Origin: Mesorhizobium sp. WSM4306
GTDB lineage: Bacteria; Pseudomonadota; Alphaproteobacteria; Rhizobiales; Rhizobiaceae
Assembly: GCF_007003975.1 (NCBI RefSeq)
Contig: NZ_VFTC01000005.1
Span: 124,001 to 188,000 of the forward strand
DNA length: 64,000 nt
Direction: 5' to 3'
The notes beneath the pieces are model-generated. The model searched no databases. It saw only the letters and a list, made by a program, of their open reading frames with translations, and was not told the DNA's origin. Positions 1 through 9,624 of this stretch are shown one piece after another; position 1 is the first letter of the stretch; every line of letters begins with the position of its first letter. A program made the position numbers and the translations under genes.

Positions 1-1443
1 TACGGCATAGCCCGCCGCCGGCTGAACGGGCTCATCTCGCCCTGGGCAGCCAAACGCCTCGATGAATTGTCTGGCGACATTTCCAAATTCAGCGTGGTCA
101 AGCTGATGCCTTCGCGGCTGCGTCAGATAGGCATTGCCAAGACCGAGCCAGGCGATGAGAACAATCAGGACGTTTCGGCCCTGGTCGGCAAGGTCGACAT
201 CAGGCAATTGGAGAATTTCAGCCAATCCGATCCGGACGCCTATTCATACAGCGGCGGATTGAACCGGACCACGCAAGGCCTGCTCGAGTTCGTGGAGATG
301 TTCAAGGCGCCCATTAAGGTGCTGCATCCGTTGCTGACGGCGACGCAGGAAGGCAGCTACAACGGTACCGAAAATTTTGGCGCCTTTCCCTACCAGGGCA
401 TCATCGTCGCCCATTCCAACGAATCGGAATGGCAGCAATTCAAGAACAACAAGAACAACGAGGCCTTTCTCGACCGTATCCTGGTGGTCAAGGTTCCGTA
501 TTGCCTGCGCATCACCGAGGAAAGGCAGATCTACGAGAAACTGCTGCGCGAGAGCGAACTGGCCGGCAGCCCCTGTGCTCCGGAAGTGCTGGATATTCTC
601 AGCCGATTCACCGTCTCGACCCGCCTTGCCGAGCACGACAATTCGCCGACCTACACCAAGATGCGCGCCTACGATGGCGAGAACCTCAGGGAAATCGATC
701 CCAAGGCGAAGTCAGTCCAGGAATATCGCGACGCAGCCGGCGTCGATGAAGGCATGACTGGGGTAAGCACCCGCTTTGCCTTCAAGATCCTGTCGCAGAC
801 ATTCAACTACGACACCAAGGAGGTCGCTGCCGATCCAGTGCACCTGATGTACATCGTGGAAGAGGCGATCAAGCGCGAGCAGTTTCCAAAGGAAACGGAA
901 GCCGCCTATCTCGAATTCATCAAATCAGAGCTCTCAACGCGCTACGCCGAATTCATCGGTCACGAAATCCAGAAGGCCTATCTGGAATCATACAGCGAGT
1001 ATGGCCAGAATCTCTTCGACCGCTATATCGCCTACGCCGATGCCTGGATCGAGGACCAGGACTACAAGGATCCCGATACCGGTCAGATTCTCAATCGCGA
1101 GGTATTGGACAACGAACTGTCGCAGGTCGAAAAACCCGCCGGGATCGCCAATCCCAAGGACTTCCGCAACGAGGTGGTCAAATTCACGCTACGCGCCCGG
1201 GCGAGAAATCATGGCCGCAACCCGTCCTGGACCAGCTACGAAAAGCTTCGCGAGGTCATCGAGAAGCGCATGTTCGGCCAGGTCGAGGATCTTCTGCCGG
1301 TGATCAGTTTCGGCTCCAAGCAGGACAGCGTCACGGAAAAGCGGCACAATGAGTTCGTGCAGCGCATGGTGGAACGTGGCTACACCGAACGGCAGGTACG
1401 CCGGTTGGTTGACTGGTACATGCGCGTGAACAAGGCGGGTTGA
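1..1443 (+). CDS. prkA: PrkA-family serine protein kinase, 3' part (5' end outside window)
   Basis: The first base lies inside an open frame (YGIARRRLNGLIS...), so the start is upstream of the window. About 480 residues are visible. Family: PrkA/YeaG, an AAA+-like module followed by a C-terminal kinase-like PrkA domain, usually 640-650 residues, so roughly the first quarter with the Walker A motif is missing. Seen here are the typical segments SKFSVVKLMPSRLRQIGIAK, EPGDENNQD and LVGKVDIR, then AYSYSGGLNRTTQGLLEFVEM and the conserved basic C-terminus. It is followed 18 nt later by the YeaH-like gene and then by a SpoVR gene. This order is conserved in many proteobacteria and is linked to general-stress and stationary-phase responses. 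The substrate is not evident from the sequence. Confidence 0.93.
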   Translation, partial: YGIARRRLNGLISPWAAKRLDELSGDISKFSVVKLMPSRLRQIGIAKTEPGDENNQDVSALVGKVDIRQLENFSQSDPDAYSYSGGLNRTTQGLLEFVEMFKAPIKVLHPLLTATQEGSYNGTENFGAFPYQGIIVAHSNESEWQQFKNNKNNEAFLDRILVVKVPYCLRITEERQIYEKLLRESELAGSPCAPEVLDILSRFTVSTRLAEHDNSPTYTKMRAYDGENLREIDPKAKSVQEYRDAAGVDEGMTGVSTRFAFKILSQTFNYDTKEVAADPVHLMYIVEEAIKREQFPKETEAAYLEFIKSELSTRYAEFIGHEIQKAYLESYSEYGQNLFDRYIAYADAWIEDQDYKDPDTGQILNREVLDNELSQVEKPAGIANPKDFRNEVVKFTLRARARNHGRNPSWTSYEKLREVIEKRMFGQVEDLLPVISFGSKQDSVTEKRHNEFVQRMVERGYTERQVRRLVDWYMRVNKAG

Positions 1444-1461
1444 GGCAGCCCGAATGGTTCC

Positions 1462-2772
1462 ATGCCGATCTTTATCGACCGCCGTTTGAATCCAAAGGAC
1501 AAGAGCCTGGGTAATCGCCAGCGCTTCCTCAGGCGCGCGCGCGAAGAACTCAAGCGGAGCATCCGCGACCAGATCAGCACCGGCCGCATCGCCGATGCGG
1601 ATCGGGAGCATGCGGTGCCGATGCCTGAAAAAGGCACCAGCGAGCCGGCCTTCAACGACGCCAGGGACAGCGGTCGACGGAACCATATCCTGCCCGGCAA
1701 CAGGACGTTCAACTCCGGTGACCTGATCCCCAAGCCTGCTGATGGCGGAGGGGGGCTCTCGTCTCCGGGAAAGACCGACTCCGAAGACGATTTTCGCTTT
1801 GTGCTGTCACGCGAGGAGGTGCTCGATCTCTTCTTCGAGGATCTCGAACTGCCCGACCTTATCAAGCTCAACCTTAAGCAGATACTCACATTCAAGCCGA
1901 AGCGGGCAGGCTTTGCGACAAGCGGATCGCCCACCAACATCAGTGTCGTGCGCACCATGCGAAACAGCCACGGTCGCCGTATCGCGCTCAGGCGCCCCAA
2001 GCAGACAGAGCTGGATGCGATTGCCCAGCAGCTCGCCATGCTGGAATCGCAGCCGCCAAACGCGGAAACGCTCAAGCGCATTGCGGCGTTGCGCGAGGAT
2101 TTCGAACAGCTGGAACGGAGGAGGAGGCGGATCGCCTTTGTCGATCCGGTCGACATCCGCTTCAACCGCTTTGACCCCCGGCCGGTGCCGAATGCCAGCG
2201 CCGTCATGTTCTGCCTGATGGACGTCTCCGGCTCGATGGGAGAGCGCGAGAAGGATTTGGCCAAACGCTTTTTCGTGTTGCTTCACCTGTTCCTCACGCG
2301 GCGTTATGAGCGAACGGAGCTCGTTTTCATTCGCCATACCCATGAAGCCCAGGAAGTGGACGAGCACACCTTCTTTTACCACACCCAGAGCGGCGGAACG
2401 GTCGTTTCCACCGCGCTTGAGGAAATGCACCGTGTCATCGAACAACGCTATCCGCCCACTGAATGGAACATCTATGCCGCTCAGGCCTCCGACGGCGACA
2501 ATTCCTCTGCCGACTCCGAGCGCTGCATAGAACTGCTCGACGGCAAGCTCATGCGCCTGTGCCAATATTTCGCCTATGTGGAGATCATCGACGAACGGGA
2601 AAGCCATATTTTCGGCGCGACAGAAAACGGCACATCGCTCTGGCGAGCCTACAGCGTGATCGAGCAGAAATGGCCAAACTTCCAAACAAGGCGCATCGCC
2701 GCGCCGGCCGATATCTACCCGGTCTTTCGCCAGCTGTTTGCCAGGCAGCCGGCTACGCGACAGAGCGCGTGA
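1462..2772 (+). CDS. YeaH/YhbH family protein (UPF0229), von Willebrand A-like domain
   Basis: 436 residues from an ATG 18 nt after prkA. The N-terminus is basic and polar (FIDRRLNPKDKSLGNRQRFL), as is usual for UPF0229. The C-terminal half (about residue 245 on) carries a vWA-type metal-ion-dependent adhesion motif, DVSGSMG, with hydrophobic strands around it and a later SGGT segment. Length and composition match E. coli YeaH. The function of the family is not known precisely. Its constant place between a PrkA kinase and SpoVR suggests the three act together in one stress response, probably with PrkA phosphorylating partners. Its stop overlaps the GTG of an alternative spoVR start. Confidence 0.9.
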   Translation: MPIFIDRRLNPKDKSLGNRQRFLRRAREELKRSIRDQISTGRIADADREHAVPMPEKGTSEPAFNDARDSGRRNHILPGNRTFNSGDLIPKPADGGGGLSSPGKTDSEDDFRFVLSREEVLDLFFEDLELPDLIKLNLKQILTFKPKRAGFATSGSPTNISVVRTMRNSHGRRIALRRPKQTELDAIAQQLAMLESQPPNAETLKRIAALREDFEQLERRRRRIAFVDPVDIRFNRFDPRPVPNASAVMFCLMDVSGSMGEREKDLAKRFFVLLHLFLTRRYERTELVFIRHTHEAQEVDEHTFFYHTQSGGTVVSTALEEMHRVIEQRYPPTEWNIYAAQASDGDNSSADSERCIELLDGKLMRLCQYFAYVEIIDERESHIFGATENGTSLWRAYSVIEQKWPNFQTRRIAAPADIYPVFRQLFARQPATRQSA

Positions 2773-2783
2773 GGATAAGGTCG

Positions 2784-4328
2784 ATGGACAGGCAAGCCGG
2801 CGCATCCAGGCTGCTTTTTTCCGGGTCGGACTGGGATTTCAAGAAACTGTCGCGCGTCTATGACGAGATCGAAGCGATCGGCGTCGAGGAGCTTCATCTC
2901 GATATCTATCCAGTGCAGATGGAGATCATCTCCTCGGAGCAGATGCTCGATGCCTATTCGTCGGTCGGCATGCCGCTGATGTATCGGCATTGGTCATTCG
3001 GCAAGCATTTCCTCTACAACGAATTTCTCTACCGCAAAGGCGGGCGCGGCCTGGCCTATGAACTGGTCATCAACTCCAACCCCTGCATCGTCTACCTGAT
3101 GGAGGAAAATACCATGGCCTTGCAGGCCTTGGTGACCGCCCATGCAGCGCTGGGACACAATCATTTCTTCAAGAACAATCAACTCTTCCGGCAATGGACG
3201 GACGCCGACGGAATCCTGAGCTATCTGAACTTCGCAAAGGGCTATATCGCCCACTGCGAGGAGCGCCACGGCATGGCCGCCGTGGAGGCCGTGCTCGATT
3301 CCGCCCACGCACTGATGGAGCATGGAGTCTTCCGATATCACCGGCCGCCGAAACTGTCGTCGGAGCAGCAGCGCGAAGGACTTCGCGAGCGCCTCGAATA
3401 TGAAGAGCGCTCCTATAGTGATCTGTGGCGCACCCTGCCGCCTTCGCAAAGGGTCGGCAAGGCCGAAGTGCGGGATGAAGGCGAGGTGGAGCGCAAGAAA
3501 TCGCTCCACCTGCCGGAGGAAAACCTACTGTATTTTCTGGAGAAAAACAGCGTTGTACTTGAGCCTTGGCAGCGCGAGGTCATCAGGATCGTGCGTGTTG
3601 TCGCGCAGTATTTTTATCCGCAGCGGCAAACCCAGGTGATGAACGAAGGCTGCGCCACCTTCGTGCACTACACGCTCATGAACATGCTGTTCGAGCGTGG
3701 CAGGATCAGCGAAGGCGCCATGCTCGAAATCCTGCGCAACCATTCGAATGTGATCTCTCAGCCGGCCTTCGACGATCCCCGGTTTTCCGGCATCAATCCT
3801 TATGCCCTCGGCCTCGACATGATGCAGGACATCCAGCGCATCTCGACAGAGCCGACCGCGGAAGACCGCGACTGGTTTCCGGACATCGCCGGCCGTGGCG
3901 ACTGGCGTGATACCCTGCTCGAAGCTTGGGCCAACCACCGCGATGAATCCTTCATTCGCCAATATCTAAGTCCCGCTCTGATCCGGAAATGGCGGCTCTT
4001 CGTGCTGGCCGACGGCGCCGACCAGCCGCACTATGAAGTCGCATCGATCCACAACGAGCGTGGATACAAAAAGATACGCGCCGCTCTGGCCCAAAGCTAC
4101 GATATCGGTTCGAAACGACCCGACATCCAGGTGGTAGACGTGGATCTGCTTGGCGATCGGTATTTGCGGCTGCAGCACCAAGTGAAAGATGGCATCATGC
4201 TCGACGGCAAGAGCCGCGACGCGACGCTCCGTCATATCCGAAGGCTCTGGGGTTATGATGTCAACCTGGCTGCGATCGATGCTGAAACCGGCGCGACGCT
4301 AAGCCAGCGTTCAACAAGGGATTTGTGA
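2784..4328 (+). CDS. spoVR: SpoVR family protein
   Basis: 514 residues from the ATG at 2784, which follows the ribosome site GAGGATAAGG. A GTG at 2769, overlapping the yeaH stop, is an alternative start with a weaker site. Conserved SpoVR segments are present: the N-terminal LLFSGSDWDF, IYPVQMEIISSEQMLDAYSS, MPLMYRHWSFGKHF, then NEGCATFVHYTLMN and the GRGDWRDTLLEAWANHRDES region. The family includes Bacillus SpoVR (spore cortex) and E. coli YcgB. In non-spore-formers it is found beside prkA and yeaH, as here. The biochemical role is unknown. It is the last gene of the three-gene operon and is followed by a rhizobial palindromic repeat that could end transcription. Confidence 0.92.
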   Translation: MDRQAGASRLLFSGSDWDFKKLSRVYDEIEAIGVEELHLDIYPVQMEIISSEQMLDAYSSVGMPLMYRHWSFGKHFLYNEFLYRKGGRGLAYELVINSNPCIVYLMEENTMALQALVTAHAALGHNHFFKNNQLFRQWTDADGILSYLNFAKGYIAHCEERHGMAAVEAVLDSAHALMEHGVFRYHRPPKLSSEQQREGLRERLEYEERSYSDLWRTLPPSQRVGKAEVRDEGEVERKKSLHLPEENLLYFLEKNSVVLEPWQREVIRIVRVVAQYFYPQRQTQVMNEGCATFVHYTLMNMLFERGRISEGAMLEILRNHSNVISQPAFDDPRFSGINPYALGLDMMQDIQRISTEPTAEDRDWFPDIAGRGDWRDTLLEAWANHRDESFIRQYLSPALIRKWRLFVLADGADQPHYEVASIHNERGYKKIRAALAQSYDIGSKRPDIQVVDVDLLGDRYLRLQHQVKDGIMLDGKSRDATLRHIRRLWGYDVNLAAIDAETGATLSQRSTRDL

Positions 4329-4348
4329 TATCCACGGCCGAAATCGGC

Positions 4349-4453
4349 TAGAGCGGTTCACCGTTTCACAGAAACGGCGAACCGCTCTATGTCTTTGTTT
4401 TTACGCAATTCCGGACGGAAAAACCGCTCACACTTTTCCTGGAATTGCTCTAA
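4349..4453. repeat. Rhizobial intergenic mosaic-type palindromic repeat
   Basis: Two adjacent palindromes lie in the gap between the convergent spoVR and corC-like genes. The first has 19-nt arms at 4349-4367 and 4371-4389 (TAGAGCGGTTCACCGTTTC) with one G-U mismatch and a 3-nt loop. The second is an imperfect pair, GCAATTCCGGACGGAAAA against TTTTCCTGGAATTGC, ending at about 4450. I recognise the consensus as a dispersed element of Rhizobiaceae and Phyllobacteriaceae genomes (RIME-like). The last three bases include the stop codon of the minus-strand gene. It may act as a bidirectional terminator. Confidence 0.8.
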
Positions 4454-5340
4454 CCTTCCCCCGCCGGCCTGATCCTGATCCTGGCGATCCGGTTCTTGTC
4501 GCGCTTCATCACCACGAAGCGCTTGCCGTGGAAGGTAAAGGCCTGCTTTTCCTCGGGGATCGACTGCGTCTCGTGGATGACCAGGCCGGCGATGGTGGTG
4601 GCTTCTTCGTCCGGCAGGTTCCAGTCGAGCGCCCGGTTGAGATCCCGGATCGGCACGGTGCCGTCGACGACGACGGAGCCATCGGCTTCCTGCTTGACAC
4701 CCTGGATATCGACATCGTGTTCATCGGCGATCTCGCCGACGATCTCCTCGATGATGTCCTCCAGCGTCACCAGCCCTTCGACCTCGCCATATTCGTCGAC
4801 GACGATGGCAAAATGCGCCTTGGCGCGCAGGAAGGCGTTGAGCTGTTCCTGCAAGGTTGTGGTGTCGGGCACGAACCACGGCTTCGACGCGATCTTCATC
4901 ACGTCGATTTTTGTAAAGTCGTTGCCGACCTCGTTCAGCGCCCGGAGCAGGTCCTTGGCGTGCAGCACGCCGACAATGTTGTCGAGCGAGCCCTTCCACA
5001 GCGGCATGCGGGTGTGCGGACTCTGCACGATCTCGCGCACCACGGCTTCCGGCGCATTGTCGGCATTGACCGAGCGCATATTGGTGCGGTGGACCATGAT
5101 GTCGGAGACTTCGAGCTCGGCGAGATCGAACAGGCCGCCGACGCGGTCGCGTTCCTCGCGCACCATCTGGCCGTCGCGGCGGAAATCGTCGACCGCGCCG
5201 CGCAACTCGTCCTGGGTCGACCGGTGCGGCTCGATGCGAGACAGTTCGTAGCCGAACATGGCAAGCAGGCGCGTGCGCACGGCAATGAAAAACAGGATGA
5301 GGATGGCGAGGACGGCGACGACGATCCAGCCAATGTCCAT
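4450..5340 (-). CDS. CorC/HlyC-type CBS-domain protein lacking most of DUF21
   Basis: 296 residues from the ATG at 5340, 1 nt after the aroB stop. Upstream in-frame codons inside aroB are not needed. One transmembrane helix (WIVVAVLAILILFFIAV, about residues 5-21) is followed directly by the cytosolic part of a CNNM/CorC protein. That part has the linker TQDELRGAVDDFRRDG, two CBS repeats (EVSDIMVHRTNM onward; VDEYGEVEGLVTLEDI, IVGEIADEHD) and the C-terminal CorC_HlyC domain (EEATTIAGLVIHETQSIPEE). Members from this locus normally have about 430 residues with a three- or four-helix DUF21 domain, which carries the ion path. Here about 130 residues between the first helix and the linker are missing in frame. 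It probably cannot transport Mg2+ or Co2+ itself. It is translated with aroK and aroB. Confidence 0.88.
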   Translation of the reverse strand: MDIGWIVVAVLAILILFFIAVRTRLLAMFGYELSRIEPHRSTQDELRGAVDDFRRDGQMVREERDRVGGLFDLAELEVSDIMVHRTNMRSVNADNAPEAVVREIVQSPHTRMPLWKGSLDNIVGVLHAKDLLRALNEVGNDFTKIDVMKIASKPWFVPDTTTLQEQLNAFLRAKAHFAIVVDEYGEVEGLVTLEDIIEEIVGEIADEHDVDIQGVKQEADGSVVVDGTVPIRDLNRALDWNLPDEEATTIAGLVIHETQSIPEEKQAFTFHGKRFVVMKRDKNRIARIRIRPAGEG

Positions 5341-5341
5341 C

Positions 5342-6472
5342 TCAGCCGGCTTTCCCGTTGTCCGGATGATTTTCCCTGAGGAATGACAGAACTTCCGACG
5401 CCGGCACATCCTTGGCAATAAAAGCCTGGCCGATACCGCGCGTCAGGATGAAGGTCAGCGCGCCGCGCGACACTTTCTTGTCCTGGGTGATGAAGCCAAG
5501 CAGCGCCTCGGCGTCGGGCAATTCGCCGGGGATGTCGGCCATCCGCCAGGGCAGGCCGACGGCGCGCAGATGTGTCTCGACGCGCGCTGCGTCATCGGGG
5601 CTCGCCAGATTGAGCCGTGCGGAAAAGCGGTGCGCCAGTGCCATGCCGATGGCGACGCCTTCGCCATGGACAAGACGAGCGCCGTCATACTGTGTGGCTC
5701 CCTCCAGCGCATGGCCGAATGTATGGCCGAGATTGAGCAGCGCGCGGTCGCCAGTCTCGAACTCGTCGCGGGCAACGACATCGGCCTTGGCGCGGCAGGC
5801 TTCGGCAATGGCCTCGGCCCGCTCCGCACCGCCGGCGAATACTTTTGTCCAGTTCTCTTCCAGCCAGGCGAAAAACACCGGCCGGTCGATCAGCCCGTAT
5901 TTGGCGAGTTCGGCATAGCCGGCGCGAAATTCGCGGATCGGCAGCGTGTCGAGCACCTCGGTGTCGGCCAGCACCAGCTTCGGCTGGTGGAAGACGCCAA
6001 CCAGATTCTTGCCGCGCGGACTGTTGATGCCGGTCTTGCCGCCGACGGAGGAATCGACCTGCGCCAGGAGCGACGTCGGGATCTGGACGAAATTCATGCC
6101 GCGCCGAACGATCCCGGCGGCAAAGCCGGTGAGGTCGCCGATGACACCGCCGCCGAGCGCGATGACGACGTCGCCACGCTCCAGCTTGGCGGCCAGCACG
6201 CCGTCGACCACCTCTTCGAGATGGGAAAAGCTCTTGGTCTTTTCGCCGGCCGGCAGAGTGATGACAGCAGGGTGGATGCCGCCTGTTTCCAGACCGGCCT
6301 TCAGCGCGTCGAGATGTGCCGCTGCGACATTGTCATCGGTGACCACCGCCGCCCTCGTGCCAGGCAGTCGGCGCGATATCTCGGCGCCGGCACGCGTCAA
6401 AAGGCCAGGCCCGATCAGGATGTCATAGGCGCGCTCGCCAAGGCCGACCTCGACAATGACAGGCTCACTCAT
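5342..6472 (-). CDS. aroB: 3-dehydroquinate synthase
   Basis: 376 residues. The ATG at 6472 overlaps the aroK stop (ATGA), so translation is coupled. It catalyses the second shikimate step, DAHP to 3-dehydroquinate, using NAD+ and a divalent metal in the cytosol. Seen: the NAD-binding [20 protein letters not shown] and [16 protein letters not shown] segments, [20 protein letters not shown], the metal ligands in [15 protein letters not shown] (Glu) and [12 protein letters not shown] (His), and the later His in [11 protein letters not shown]. Length is normal. Order aroK-aroB-corC is typical of rhizobia. Confidence 0.97.
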   Translation of the reverse strand: MSEPVIVEVGLGERAYDILIGPGLLTRAGAEISRRLPGTRAAVVTDDNVAAAHLDALKAGLETGGIHPAVITLPAGEKTKSFSHLEEVVDGVLAAKLERGDVVIALGGGVIGDLTGFAAGIVRRGMNFVQIPTSLLAQVDSSVGGKTGINSPRGKNLVGVFHQPKLVLADTEVLDTLPIREFRAGYAELAKYGLIDRPVFFAWLEENWTKVFAGGAERAEAIAEACRAKADVVARDEFETGDRALLNLGHTFGHALEGATQYDGARLVHGEGVAIGMALAHRFSARLNLASPDDAARVETHLRAVGLPWRMADIPGELPDAEALLGFITQDKKVSRGALTFILTRGIGQAFIAKDVPASEVLSFLRENHPDNGKAG

Positions 6473-7080
6473 GGCCGTACCTCGCCCGGCGCCATGGTGG
6501 CCGGAATGCCGAAATGCCCGCACAATGCGCCGACGACCTCGGTCGCAATGACTTCCTTGCGGTCGTCGCGGGTTGGCACGGTGACGTTTGACGTGGCATA
6601 GACCGGATAGCGTTCGCCCATCAGCCGCTCCAGCACGGCGCGCGGATCGGGGTTTTTGAGCAAGGGCCGGTTCTGCTTCTTGGAGACGCGCTCCATCAAC
6701 AGATCGAGCTCGGCCTTCAGCCACACCGAGACGCCATGCGACGCGATCGCGTCGCGCGTCTGCGCATTCATGAAGGCGCCGCCGCCGGTCGACAGCACCT
6801 GCGGCCCGTTTTCCAGGAGGCGCAGGATGACGCGCTGCTCGAGCGCCCGGAATTCGGTCTCGCCATAGCGCTCGAACAGTTCCGGCACGGTCATGCGCGA
6901 CACGCTTTCAATCTCCTGGTCGCTGTCGATGAAGGGTAGCGACAGCATGGCCGCCACCTTGCGGCCGATCGCTGTCTTGCCGGCGCCCATCAGGCCGACA
7001 AAGACAATCGAACGACTGCCCAGCCTGTCGAGCAGCACGGCATGGCTCTCGCCAGGAGGATTTGCTGGTAACGCGTTCAT
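6469..7080 (-). CDS. aroK: Shikimate kinase
   Basis: 203 residues from the ATG at 7080. It phosphorylates shikimate at the 3-OH with ATP. Seen: the P-loop [15 protein letters not shown] (about residues 30-44), the DSDQEIE shikimate-binding aspartate motif, the [15 protein letters not shown] lid region, STGGGAF and the adenine-binding RPLLKN. The N-terminal extension of about 25 residues before the P-loop is common in alphaproteobacteria. First gene of the aroK-aroB-corC operon, divergent from the small membrane-protein gene at 7252 across a 171-nt promoter region. Confidence 0.96.
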   Translation of the reverse strand: MNALPANPPGESHAVLLDRLGSRSIVFVGLMGAGKTAIGRKVAAMLSLPFIDSDQEIESVSRMTVPELFERYGETEFRALEQRVILRLLENGPQVLSTGGGAFMNAQTRDAIASHGVSVWLKAELDLLMERVSKKQNRPLLKNPDPRAVLERLMGERYPVYATSNVTVPTRDDRKEVIATEVVGALCGHFGIPATMAPGEVRP

Positions 7081-7251
7081 GAGACCATGCTGTTTCTAAG
7101 CCGTCTTTGCCGGCGTATCGACATCAAAAGCCCGTTTGCGTCAAGCATGGCGCCCCTCGCGCACAGAGCCCTTCGTCCTTGAATTGACGGAATTAGCGTC
7201 CCATAAGGGCACAGGGTTTGGAATCGCAAGCAAGAAGACGGGCGAAGATTG

Positions 7252-7404
7252 ATGCCGACACTGTTCCGCTTTGTCGTGACACTGATGATTCTCGCCGGCA
7301 TTGCCTATGGTACGATGGTGGCGCTGGCGATGTTCGTCGAGCCGAAAAAGGCGGAAATCACCGTGCGCATTCCGCCCGAAAAGCTGAACCCGAAGAAAAA
7401 CTGA
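7252..7404 (+). CDS. Small single-pass membrane protein (50 aa), unknown function
   Basis: An ATG-started frame of 50 residues: [20 protein letters not shown], then a short hydrophobic run to about residue 28 and a charged tail ending with [10 protein letters not shown]. One transmembrane helix (about residues 5-28) is predicted by eye. It lies between aroK and xerD, with 26 nt to the xerD start, and has a GAAGA ribosome-site-like stretch upstream. I recall small proteins of this kind at this position in rhizobia, annotated as hypothetical, but cannot confirm conservation here. Codon third positions are GC-rich like the neighbours, which supports it being coding. Confidence 0.72.
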   Translation: MPTLFRFVVTLMILAGIAYGTMVALAMFVEPKKAEITVRIPPEKLNPKKN

Positions 7405-7430
7405 TCCAAAGCAGACTGACTTCAGGAAAA

Positions 7431-8342
7431 ATGAACAGCGCGGCTCGCATCGAAGCCTTCCTCGAAATGATGAGCGCCGAACGCGGTGCCGCCGAAAACA
7501 CGCTGTCCTCCTATCGCCGCGATCTCGAAGACGCCTCGCAGCAGATTGGCGGCGGGCTTGCCGCCGCCGCCGCGGCCGACATCCGCGCCTATCTCGACGA
7601 CATCGCCGCACGCGGCTTTGCGCCGACCTCGCAGGCGCGCAAACTGTCTGCGATCCGCCAGTTCTTCAAATTTCTCTATACCGAGGGCCTGCGCGGCGAT
7701 GACCCGACCGGCACGCTCGACAGCCCGAAAAAGGGCCGACCGCTGCCCAAGACGATGAGCGAGGCCGATACCGGCCGGCTGCTCGACCGCGCGGCGCTCG
7801 AGGCCGCCGATGAGGGCCACGGAGAGCGGTTGGCGGCGCTGCGTCTGCACGCGCTGGTCGAAGTGCTCTACGCCACCGGCCTGCGCGTCTCCGAATTGGT
7901 CGGCCTGCCGGTGACCGTTGCCCAGCGCGACGACCGCTTCTTCATGGTGCGCGGCAAGGGTGACAAGGAGCGCATGGTGCCGCTGTCGGGCAAGGCGCGC
8001 ACGGCGATGCGGGCCTGGCTCGCGGCCCGCAAAACGGGGCCGGCTTTCGCCGACAGCCCGTTTCTGTTTCCGGCCGCCGGCGGCAGCGGCTATCTCTCCC
8101 GGCAGGTCTTTGCCAGGGACCTCAAAGGCCTTGCGGCACGGGCCGGCATATCGGCGGCGAAAATATCGCCGCATGTGCTGCGCCATGCTTTCGCCAGCCA
8201 TCTCCTCCAGAACGGCGCCGATCTCAGGGCGGTGCAGCAGCTGCTCGGCCATGCCGATATCTCGACCACGCAGATTTACACGCATGTGCTGGAGGAGCGG
8301 CTGGTGCGGCTGGTCAACGATCATCATCCGCTTGCCGACTAG
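7431..8342 (+). CDS. xerD: Tyrosine site-specific recombinase XerD
   Basis: 303 residues from the ATG at 7431 after CAGGAAAA. The open frame extends upstream without a better site. Domains: N-terminal SAM-like core-binding domain ([20 protein letters not shown] to about residue 100) and C-terminal catalytic domain. Active-site residues visible: Arg in [11 protein letters not shown], Lys in [11 protein letters not shown], His-x-x-Arg in [11 protein letters not shown], the following His in [11 protein letters not shown] and the Tyr in QIYTHV. With its partner XerC it resolves chromosome dimers at dif near FtsK. No phage or integron context is seen, so the housekeeping XerD reading is preferred. 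Confidence 0.93.
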   Translation: MNSAARIEAFLEMMSAERGAAENTLSSYRRDLEDASQQIGGGLAAAAAADIRAYLDDIAARGFAPTSQARKLSAIRQFFKFLYTEGLRGDDPTGTLDSPKKGRPLPKTMSEADTGRLLDRAALEAADEGHGERLAALRLHALVEVLYATGLRVSELVGLPVTVAQRDDRFFMVRGKGDKERMVPLSGKARTAMRAWLAARKTGPAFADSPFLFPAAGGSGYLSRQVFARDLKGLAARAGISAAKISPHVLRHAFASHLLQNGADLRAVQQLLGHADISTTQIYTHVLEERLVRLVNDHHPLAD

Positions 8343-8438
8343 GCCTCATATCGCTATGTGAAGGCACGTTCCACCGCGCGGAGCCGCCATTTCCCGGGTC
8401 CCGCCTCTTTGCCTTCCGACGCATCGGTCCGCTCAAGA

Positions 8439-9389
8439 ATGTACAATTACCTCGATTTCGAAAAGCCGGTGCAGGACCTTGAACTCAAGATCCTTGAGCT
8501 GAAGAAGCTTGCCGAGAATGGCGAGGCGGTCGATGTCGGCGACGAAATCAGCCGGCTTGAGAAGCGCGTGCGCGACGCGTTGCGCGACATCTACAAGGCA
8601 CTGACGCCGTGGCAGAAGGTGCAGGTGGCGCGCCACACCGACAGGCCGCATTGCCTCGACTACATCAAGGGCCTGCTCAGCGATTTCACGCCGCTCGCCG
8701 GCGACCGCAATTTCGGCGAGGACCAGGCGATCATCGGCGGCTTTGCCCGCTTCCGCGGCGAACCGGTGGCCGTCATCGGCCAGGAAAAGGGCTCGGACAC
8801 GGCGAGCCGGCTCAAGCACAATTTCGGTTCGGTGCGCCCTGAAGGCTACCGCAAGGCGGTGCGGCTGATGGAGCTTGCCGACCGCTTTAATATCCCGCTA
8901 CTGACGCTGGTCGACACCGCCGGCGCCTATCCCGGCGTCGGTGCCGAGGAGCGCGGCCAGGCCGAAGCCATCGCCCAGTCGACCTCGGCTTGTCTTGGCC
9001 TCAAAGTGCCGTCGATCTCGGTTGTCATCGGCGAAGGCGGCTCGGGCGGCGCCATTGCCATCGCCACCGCCAACCGCGTCTACATGCTGGAACACGCCAT
9101 CTATTCGGTGATCTCACCGGAGGGTGCGGCCTCAATCCTGTGGCGCGACACCACGCGTTCGAAGGATGCGGCGACCAACATGAAGATCACCGCCCAGGAT
9201 CTTCTGGAAATGAAGATCATCGACGCCATCATTCCCGAGCCGCTCGGCGGCGCCCAGCGTGCGCCTGAAACGGTGATCGCCGCCACCGGCGATCTCATCG
9301 CAAAGACGATGAAGGATTTTGCCGGCGCCAACACCGATTTTCGCGAGCAGCGCCGGGAAAAATACCTGGCGATGGGCCGCAGCCTCTGA
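8439..9389 (+). CDS. accA: Acetyl-CoA carboxylase carboxyltransferase subunit alpha
   Basis: 316 residues from the ATG at 8439 (MYNYLDFEKPVQDLELKI). The frame is open back to 8358 but the family start is here. It is half of the carboxyltransferase (AccA2AccD2) that moves CO2 from biotin to acetyl-CoA, the committed step of fatty-acid synthesis. Seen: the N-terminal coiled segment, RPHCLDYIKGL, the crotonase-fold GSDTASRLKHNFG and GYRKAVRLMELADRFN, the oxyanion GAYPGVGAEERGQAEAIA, and GEGGSGGAIAIA followed by the EGAASILWRD segment. Length is standard. Confidence 0.97.
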   Translation: MYNYLDFEKPVQDLELKILELKKLAENGEAVDVGDEISRLEKRVRDALRDIYKALTPWQKVQVARHTDRPHCLDYIKGLLSDFTPLAGDRNFGEDQAIIGGFARFRGEPVAVIGQEKGSDTASRLKHNFGSVRPEGYRKAVRLMELADRFNIPLLTLVDTAGAYPGVGAEERGQAEAIAQSTSACLGLKVPSISVVIGEGGSGGAIAIATANRVYMLEHAIYSVISPEGAASILWRDTTRSKDAATNMKITAQDLLEMKIIDAIIPEPLGGAQRAPETVIAATGDLIAKTMKDFAGANTDFREQRREKYLAMGRSL

Positions 9390-9624
9390 TTTCAGGCCGG
9401 CCGGGCGCCGTAATGTGGCGTCAGCGAGCAATTTCGCCACAAAAATGCCGCCGCATTCGGTTCAATGAAAAGTCCGTGACATCGAGCGAATTGCCGTGGG
9501 GGCAGCCATCCGGAGCTTGCGGTAAGGAATTTTCAAGGTTAACGGGCTTAGGGTCCGTGAAGGTTTAGTGTGTTGGCCTGCGGCTGCGAAGCCCACGCCC
9601 CGGGAAAAAGACATAGCCGTAACC

